DNA of 64,000 bases, from the NCBI GenBank assembly GCA_965217565.1, contig CBDCIS010000006.1:388652-452651 (forward strand). The letters are read 5' to 3'. Shown here one piece after another: positions 58,346 through 64,000 of the stretch. Source of the stretch: CBDCIS01 sp965217565 (GTDB taxonomy: Bacteria; Chloroflexota; Dehalococcoidia; Lucifugimonadales; CATOSD01). The position numbers were made by a program, and so were the translations under genes. Within the stretch, counting starts at the first letter, position 1. Every line of letters begins with the position of its first letter. Under the pieces are notes generated by a model. That model worked only from the letters and a program-made list of their open reading frames with translations. It did no database searches and was not told where the DNA came from.

Positions 58346-59938
58346 CTAACCGCCAAAGCCACGTATTACCTTGCCGGGGGTCTGTCCAGTGAACTCATTG
58401 CTTTCGACGACCATGACCCCGTTGACCGCCACGTGGGGAATGCCTTTCGCGTAGCTGTGGGGCGCCTGGAACGTGGCGGTGTCCGTCACGCTGTCCGGGT
58501 CGAGCGCGACGATGTCGGCGGCAAAGCCCGGCGCGATTCGGCCTCGGCGCGTCAGACCGAGCCGCTGCGCCGGCAGCGTCGTCATCTTTCGTATGGCCTC
58601 CGGCAGCGAGACCAGCCCGCGCTCCCGCTGGTATCGCGCGAGAAAGCGGGGATTCGTGCCGTAGCTGCGCGGGTGCGGCAGTCCGGTGGACAGCACGCCT
58701 TCGGTGGATATGGACGTGCCGTCCGACGCCACCGAGATGAGCGGATGACGCGCGATGACCTCGACGTCCTCCTCCCGCATACCGTGGCTGATAACGCTGG
58801 CGTCCCCGTCCAGGTAGAGGCTGAGGACGGCCTCTTCCGGCTCGGACTCCATCTCCGCGGCGATTTCGGTCAGAGTCATGCCCTCGAAGCGCGGCCGCGG
58901 CACGTACCGAGCGATGACTGTCGCATCGGGGCCGCGTCCTACGTCGAAGCGCGTCTTGACGTCGGCGAGCATCCGGTCTCGCTGAGGCGGGTCTGCCATG
59001 CGGCGCAGGGTGGCGTCGCGCCCGCCGGACAACGCCCAGCGCGGGAACATCGCGCCGGTGAGCGAGGTGCTCGACGCCGCGTAAGGATACTGGTCTCCCG
59101 CCACGTCGATCCCCTCGTCTCTCGCTCGCTCGAATACTTCCAGCGCGTCAGCGGCGCGTCCCCACATGAGGCCGCCCACGCACTTGACGTGCGAAATCTG
59201 CACGCGAATTCCGGTGCGCCGGCCCACCTCTACCGCCTCGTTGATGGCGACGAACAGCCCCACGGTACCCGCGCCCTCGTCGCGCATGTGCGTCGAATAG
59301 ACGCCACCACGCCGCGCCGCCTCGTCCGCGAGGGCGATGACCTCTTCGAGCCTGGCGTAGCTGCCCGGCGCGTAGAACAAGCCGGTGGAGAAGCCCATGG
59401 CCCCGGCGTCGATGCTCTCGGCGACCAGCGCGCGCATCCGGTCCAGCTCCTCGCCGGTGGGCGCGCGGTCCTCCTGCCCGATTACGCAGGTGCGTATCGT
59501 CCCGTGCCCTACCTGGAAGGCCAGGTTGAGCGTGGAGCCCGCCCGTTCGACCGCGTCCATGTAGCCGCCGAAGCCTTTCCAGGTCACTTCGAACGAGTCT
59601 GTGTAGGCTGAGAGCCGTCCCCTGAAAATCTCCTCCGCCTCGCCGAGCAGCGGGGCGCAGAAGCTCATGCCGCAGTTGCCGGTTAGCTCCAGCGTAACGC
59701 CCTGCCGAACCTTGCTCTGCGCGGTGGAGTCGAGCAGAAAGGACATGTCGCTGTGAGTGTGAAGGTCTATGAAGCCTGGCGTTACCACCAGGCCGGACAC
59801 GTTGATAGTCTTCGCCGATTCCGCGTCAAGCCGGCCGATGGCGACGATTTGCCCGTGCTTCACCGCGACGTCCGCGGGGTAGGCCGGACTGCCAGTGCCG
59901 TCGATTACCGAGCCGTTCTTGAACAGCAGGTCGAACAC
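58346..59938 (-). CDS. N-acyl-D-amino-acid deacylase
   Basis: 530 residues of the amidohydrolase superfamily. Marks: a small beta domain (DLLFKNGSVIDGTGSPAYPA), TPGFIDLHTHSDMSFL (HxH), LELTGNCGMSF (metal-binding Cys region), YSTHMRDEG, VQISHVKCVG, and VASDGTSISTEG. It removes acyl groups from N-acyl-D-amino acids or related compounds. The GTG start at 59938 overlaps the amidase stop as TAGTG, with GGAGG 7 nt upstream, so the two are coupled. Confidence 0.92.
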   Translation of the reverse strand: MFDLLFKNGSVIDGTGSPAYPADVAVKHGQIVAIGRLDAESAKTINVSGLVVTPGFIDLHTHSDMSFLLDSTAQSKVRQGVTLELTGNCGMSFCAPLLGEAEEIFRGRLSAYTDSFEVTWKGFGGYMDAVERAGSTLNLAFQVGHGTIRTCVIGQEDRAPTGEELDRMRALVAESIDAGAMGFSTGLFYAPGSYARLEEVIALADEAARRGGVYSTHMRDEGAGTVGLFVAINEAVEVGRRTGIRVQISHVKCVGGLMWGRAADALEVFERARDEGIDVAGDQYPYAASSTSLTGAMFPRWALSGGRDATLRRMADPPQRDRMLADVKTRFDVGRGPDATVIARYVPRPRFEGMTLTEIAAEMESEPEEAVLSLYLDGDASVISHGMREEDVEVIARHPLISVASDGTSISTEGVLSTGLPHPRSYGTNPRFLARYQRERGLVSLPEAIRKMTTLPAQRLGLTRRGRIAPGFAADIVALDPDSVTDTATFQAPHSYAKGIPHVAVNGVMVVESNEFTGQTPGKVIRGFGG

Positions 59939-61370
59939 TAGCTGACCTCCGGACGCTTCTCGGCCCAGGGCCGCGCCTCCTCGAACGCCGCCGACGCTCG
60001 CAGCACGCTGACTTCGTCCTTCCTGCGGCCCACGATGTGCAGTCCCAGCGGCAGGCCGTCGGACGAGAAGCCGCACGGCGCGCTGGCGGCGGGGTTGCCG
60101 GTGCGATTGAACAGCGCGGTGAACGGGGAGTAGCCGAATCCCGACACGTCGCGCCCGCCGATGACCTTGGGCGCCTCCCCGCACGGGAACGCGGGAACGG
60201 CCAGCGAGGGCGTGAGCAGCAGATCGTACTTTGTGAAGAAGTCGGCGACATAGGCCCTCATCTTCTCGAGCTCGCAGAGCGCGAGGCCGTAGTCCTGCGC
60301 CGAGATGTGCTTGCTGCGCTCGATTGAGTCGCGCACGTTGGGCATGAGAATGTCGGCATTCTCTTCGTAGATTTCGCCGTATTGGATGTAGGTCATCGGG
60401 CCAAGGTTGTCGGCCCATCTGCCCATCTCCTCCAGGTCGATGACGAAACGGCGCGTCCTCCACCGACGCGCCAAGCTCCGAGAAGACATTGGCGGCGCGC
60501 TCGGCGGCGTCCCGCGCTTCGGGGTCAACCGCGGCCGACCCGCCAAAGTCGGGGCTCCAGCCAATGCGCAGGCCGCCAACGCCGTCGTTCAGCGTGGCCG
60601 CGTAGTCCGCCGGCTGTTCCTGTATGGTGCCGTGCTCGGCGTCCGAGTGCGGGCCGGACATTATCTGGAGTAGCAGCGCGGAGTCCAGCACCGTGCGAGA
60701 CATCGGCCCCATGCAGGAGAAATTGACGGGGTGCCAGCTTCCCAGCCCAGCGTCCAGGCGCGGCACCCGGCCCTGCGTCGCCTTGATGCCGTAGATTCCG
60801 CAGAACGCGCTTGGGATGCGTATGGAGCCGCCGCCGTCGCTGCCCTGCGCCACGACGTTCATGCCGGACGCTATCGACGCGCCCGCGCCGCCGCTGGAGC
60901 CGCCGCTAACCCTCTCGGCGTTCCAGGGGTTTCGGCAGTCGTCGCCAAGCTTGTTCTCCGTCGTCCCCGACATGCCGAACTCCGGCGTGTTCGTCTTGCC
61001 GAGTATGATCATGCCGGCCTCTTTCATGCGCCGCACGGCAAGCTGGTCATAATCGGGTACCCAGTCCTTGAAGGCCAGCGAGCCTTTCGTGGTTCGGACG
61101 CCCTTCGTGGGTTCGAGGTCCTTGATGGAGGTGGGTATGCCGTGAAGTGGGCCGAGGTCGTCCCCGCGCGCCACCGCCCGCTTCCGCCGCGCGCGCATCG
61201 GCCATCGCCTCGTCGGCGGTCACCGTCAGGAAGGCGTTCAGCTTGGGGTTCATGGCCTCAATGCGGCGAAGGCTGATTTCGGTCAGCTCCACCGGCGAGA
61301 TTTCCTTGCGGCCTATCATTTCTCGCAGTTCGTAAGCCGGGGTGAAAGCAATTTCTTCTTCTCTCGTCAT
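59938..61370 (-). pseudogene. Amidase-signature protein, two frameshifts
   Basis: Amidase-signature family (GatA-like). The first frame, from the ATG at 61370, has YELREMIGRKEISPVELTEI; the second has GPLHGIPTSIKDLEPTKG, the catalytic Lys, and SGGSSGGAGASIASGMNVV with QGSDGGGSIRIP, giving the Ser-cisSer-Lys triad; the third has WADNLGPMTYIQYG and PFTALFNRTGNPAASAPCGF. Removing one G near 61183 and one T near 60468 gives an unbroken 476-residue protein. With all catalytic parts intact, assembly indels are likely. It would hydrolyse an amide, feeding the coupled deacylase. Confidence 0.82.
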
Positions 61371-61844
61371 GGGATCGCCCCCCTATTTCAGGATGGCACA
61401 AGGATAACATAGCCCGCGCGGCGCGACCAGCCGCGTCCTGTACCCCGCTCGACTCCGGCAGGAAGAGGACATCCGGACCGCCCTCGACTCCGCGGACGAC
61501 CTCCGCTGGTGGGTGCACGGCTCGCGCGGCAAGCCACTGGACGAGCGCCTCATCCGCACCGGCTCGGTCGCCGACATTGCCGACAACCTGCGAACGCTGC
61601 CTCTCGAGCTGGAAGGCGTGGACCGCGTTGCCGCAGTTGCCGGTGCGGTCGAGTACGCCCTGGATCAGGCTGCGACCCTGATTAACAAGCACGCCCGCAT
61701 GTCAAGTGCCCACCAAGAATGTGAAACATATGACAATCCGTTGTGTTACGCTGGAGGCAGATCAGAGCTTTCGGCGCGAAAGGCGACCTTTTCGGCGACC
61801 GGAGAAAGGGGGCACCAATCGGGAAATGTCGAATAACCGACTTA
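61371..61844 (+). other. Stretch between amidase gene and IS island
   Basis: 474 nt divergent from the amidase gene. It contains only the orphan frame at 61513-61836 and a short spacer to the first IS. No promoter or RNA is evident. Confidence 0.5.
61513..61836 (+). CDS. Orphan or truncated ORF, unknown
   Basis: 107 residues from a GTG, with coding-like sequence open about 100 nt further upstream (LYPARLRQEEDIRTALDSAD, DLRWWVHGSRGKPLDERL) but no start or ribosome site there. VADIADNLRTLPLELEGVDR and AGAVEYALDQAATLINKHAR look like a helical domain. The last 40 residues look random and run into the IS. I do not recognise it; probably a fragment. Confidence 0.3.
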   Translation: MHGSRGKPLDERLIRTGSVADIADNLRTLPLELEGVDRVAAVAGAVEYALDQAATLINKHARMSSAHQECETYDNPLCYAGGRSELSARKATFSATGERGHQSGNVE

Positions 61845-62694
61845 GAGGGTGTGTGAGAAGTCTTGGATATGTATTAGAATGGAGGCATGAAACGCAAAGC
61901 ATACCCCAGTGACCTGACTGATGAACAGTGGAAGATGCTCGCTCCGCTACTCCCGGCAGCCAAAACTGGGGGAAGGCCACGTACTGTAGACCTGCGGGAA
62001 GTCGTCAACGGCATTCTATACGTTCTGCGCAACGGTTGCACGTGGCGAGCCATGCCGCATGACCTCCCGCCTTGGGGTACTGTATGGTGGTATTTTCGGG
62101 AGTGGGAGAGAGGATGGTACATGGGAACGAGCCAATGACGCTCTCCGAGTCAAGGTCCGGCAGGCCGAGGGGAGGAACCCGACACCTAGCGCTGCTATCA
62201 TAGACAGCCAGTCGGTCAAGACTACGGAAAAAGGGGGCCTCGTGGCTATGACGCTGGCAAGAAGGTCAACGGTCGAAAGCGACATATCATTGTAGATACC
62301 ATGGGGTTGCTGCTGGCGGTGGTGGTGCATCCTGCCAATATCCAGGATAGGGATGGGGCGAAGCTGGTCATCGATAAATTGATAGGGAGGTTTCCCCGCA
62401 TGAGGTTGGTCTGGGCCGATGCTGGCTATGCTGGAAAGCTGGTCGAGTGGGTCTGGGCCCTGACAGGCTGGGCACTCGAGATTGTCAAGCGCCCCAGGGA
62501 CAGCCACCGTTTTCAAGTGCTGCCGCGAAGATGGGTGGTCGAACGAACATTCGCGTGACTCAGCAGGTGCCGTCGGATGAGCAAGGACTACGAAGCTCTG
62601 TCCGATACAACCGAGGCGTGGACCCATATAGCTATGATTCATCTCATGCTCCGACGCTTAGCACCAACCTAATTTGAACTTCTCACACACCCTC
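61845..62694 (+). mobile_element. IS5-family insertion sequence A (decayed)
   Basis: 850 bp bounded by inverted repeats GAGGGTGTGTGAGAAGT (61845) and its complement ending at 62694. Both sides carry TTA (61842-61844 and 62695-62697), a 3-bp target duplication of the TNA type seen in the IS1031 group. Confidence 0.85.
61887..62672 (+). pseudogene. IS5-family transposase, broken
   Basis: N-terminus MKRKAYPSDLTDEQWKMLAP, then GGRPRTVDLREVVNGILYVL, the DDE regions SAAIIDSQSVKTTEKGG, RLVWADAGYAGKLV and RRWVVERTFA. The frame shifts +1 near 62115 and -1 in the G5 run near 62235, and a TGA replaces the Trp codon of ERTFAWLS at 62557. DDE residues themselves remain. The element cannot move by itself. 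Confidence 0.85.
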
Positions 62695-62697
62695 TTA

Positions 62698-63623
62698 GAG
62701 CCTATCCGACAACTCCGGCAGCGCGATATGTTATCCAGGCACAGGCAAAGTGGAGCATAGCAAGATAGTTGTCCAAACGCTTCTCCCAACGGATGAGCAG
62801 GCGTCTGAACCGATTCAGCCAGCTATGGCTGCGCTCGACCACCCAACGGCGGGCGCGGTAACCGGGGAGGGTCTGTTGTTCCTTCCGCTCTTGGCCTCGG
62901 CTGCGGATGTGGGCTGTGTATCCGTACCGTGCCGCCAGCTGCTCAACCTCAGCAAAGTCATATCCCTTGTCCAGACACAGATGCTGAGGTTGTCCGGGTC
63001 GGGGAACCGGACGTTCCGCCACCATAGATTCGAATGTCGGCTCAACCATCTTCATGTCGTGGCGGTTGGCTCCATCCACACACACCCCTATGGGAATACC
63101 GTTCCCCTCTGTCAACAGGCTGCGTTTGGTACCCTTCTTACCCCGGTCTGTAGGGTTCGGGCCAGTGCCCTCACCCCCCGAGCGGAGCCTTTGTCATGGC
63201 TCCATCCATTGCCTGCCACTGCCAATCTATTCCATGCAGTTGGTCGTATTCAGACAACCCCTGCTTCCATAGCTCCTCGAAGACTCCGGCGACTCGCCAA
63301 CGCTGGAACCTGTCATGGACAGTGCTCGGAGCACCGAACGTGCGAGGCAACGCTTTCCACTGGCAGCCGGTCCGCAGCACGTAGAAGATTCCATCCATAC
63401 ACTCTCGAGCAGGTTTCCACGGCCTCCCGCCCTTCGGACCCGCCGTCTCGGCAGGCAATATCGGCTCAATCCTCTCCCACAGAGCATCGGGAATCCGCCA
63501 ATCATCGCCTACGCCATCATGATCGATCTCCGACATGTCTTTCCTCCACTCAAGTAGAATGGAGAAAGTTTATGCAAAGTCTCAGATACCCACCAAGGAC
63601 AATCAAGGTTATCGGATAGGCTC
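62698..63623 (-). mobile_element. IS5-family insertion sequence B
   Basis: 926 bp with inverted ends GAGCCTATCCGACAAC and, from the right, GAGCCTATCCGATAAC. TA flanks both ends (62696-62697, 63624-63625), as in the IS427 group. It abuts IS A directly, sharing the TTA between them. Confidence 0.85.
62702..63536 (-). CDS. IS427-type transposase, two frames (orfA/orfB)
   Basis: orfA (63536-63171) has DDWRIPDALWERIEPILPAE, GGRPWKPARECMDGIFYVLR and the first catalytic Asp in QAMDGAMTKAPLGG. The next frame (+1), open from the G6 run at 63174-63179, has TDRGKKGTKRSLLTEGNGIP, GVCVDGANRHDMKM, HLCLDKGYDFAEV (second Asp) and RRWVVERSHSWLNRFRRLLI (Glu). Two overlapping frames joined at a homopolymer are common in this group, so ribosomal frameshifting is possible; a simple indel is the alternative. 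The stop codon lies inside the terminal repeat. Confidence 0.82.
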
Positions 63624-63625
63624 TA

Positions 63626-63787
63626 AGTGGACAGATACCTCCGGAGCTTGGCAACCTCACTAACCTGGAGACGTTGTGGCTCAATGGAAACCGGTTCACC
63701 GGTTGCATCGCGGCGGAGCTTTCGGAGATGTGGGTCGAGGAGACAGGGCTGGAGCGCTGTGAGCCGGCAGGAGAGGCCAGTCCATGA
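63626..63787 (+). pseudogene. Leucine-rich-repeat protein, 3' fragment
   Basis: Directly after IS B the frame reads SGQIPPELGNLTNLETLWLN, GNRFTGCIAAELSEM, a plant-type LRR repeat and cap, then a short polar tail to TGA at 63785-63787. The 5' part is missing: the IS island cuts it off. The base pattern left of IS A can be read as SNNRL, which would match the previous LRR line, but no more repeats are seen there. Confidence 0.6.
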
Positions 63788-64000
63788 AGCCGGAGTATCC
63801 ACGATAGGGTGGCTACCCTACGGGCAGTGTCGAGGTCTCGCTCTGGCTGGAGAACCACATGAGAACGGCTCCGGAAATCGTTCGATGGGAAGCCACGAAC
63901 ACGGTTCATTCCCACGCGGCAGCTCGGTCGCAAAGCAGAACGGGACCAAAATCACAGCAAGCGGCCAGCCCAGAGTACGTTCCGCCCCCGCTCACGCCGC
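63788..64000. other. Window end, no gene seen
   Basis: 213 nt after the LRR tail. No convincing coding frame, RNA or repeat is seen. Confidence 0.4.

Overview
This window looks like chromosomal DNA of an uncultured member of the phylum Chloroflexota, most likely a Dehalococcoidia/SAR202-type lineage. That placement is an inference. It rests on moderately high GC, an HspR-controlled grpE-dnaK operon, HspR/RpoB/RpoC/DnaK sequence style, a small CPxC/CLxC zinc-ribbon gene, DUF1800/DUF1501/DUF3500 proteins, and a large set of catabolic hydrolases and MFS carriers. No rRNA and no CRISPR array is present. The 3' end is a small IS island.

Layout. 0.1-9.6 kb holds an SDR, a DUF1800/NHL/DUF1501 trio, a broken Uma2 nuclease gene, a CapA-like phosphatase, a sugar dehydrogenase lipoprotein and a sulfite-oxidase-fold protein. 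9.7-14.3 kb holds a zinc-ribbon mini-protein and the heat-shock operon hspR-grpE-dnaK-BON, with a promoter and a HAIR-like operator. 14.3-16.5 kb holds DUF3500, an IstB/HsdM relic and a Cys-type alpha/beta hydrolase. 16.8-20.9 kb is ligA-recF-sir2. 21-36.4 kb holds two MFS carriers, metF, glnS, a phosphotriesterase-like gene, an S9 peptidase, an aldo/keto reductase, an SDR, an FAD oxidase, DUF2339 and a cupin. 36.5-38.0 kb holds two tRNAs (Asp, Val) flanking a small redox operon. 38.4-46.5 kb is rpoC-rpoB. 46.7-61.4 kb is an amide/peptide/hydantoin catabolic cluster: Ntn hydrolase, ureohydrolase, hydantoinase, MmgE/PrpD, two M19 dipeptidases, N-acyl-D-amino-acid deacylase, amidase and an MFS exporter, plus a toxin-antitoxin pair. 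61.8-63.6 kb is two back-to-back IS5-family elements beside a leucine-rich-repeat gene tail.

The most striking locus is 36787-37502 (minus strand). Two adjacent genes, a ferredoxin:thioredoxin reductase (FTR) catalytic-chain homologue and a glutaredoxin, contain three in-frame UGA codons. In the FTR-like protein the UGAs fall exactly on the two positions that form the redox-active disulfide in classical FTR (C57 and C87), while all four [4Fe-4S] ligands remain Cys. In the glutaredoxin the UGA replaces the nucleophilic Cys of CxxC. Each UGA is followed by a hairpin whose apical loop begins about 20 nt downstream, which fits the bacterial SECIS rule. I read this as a selenocysteine redox relay with a possible diselenide-type FTR.

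Several genes carry single-base frameshifts or a premature stop (Uma2, recF, a phosphotriesterase-like gene, an SDR, an FAD oxidase, an amidase with two). Most are +1 and several sit in short homopolymers. This could be real decay, but assembly indels are at least as likely, especially for recF. Dispersed intergenic repeats of at least three families are scattered through the window.
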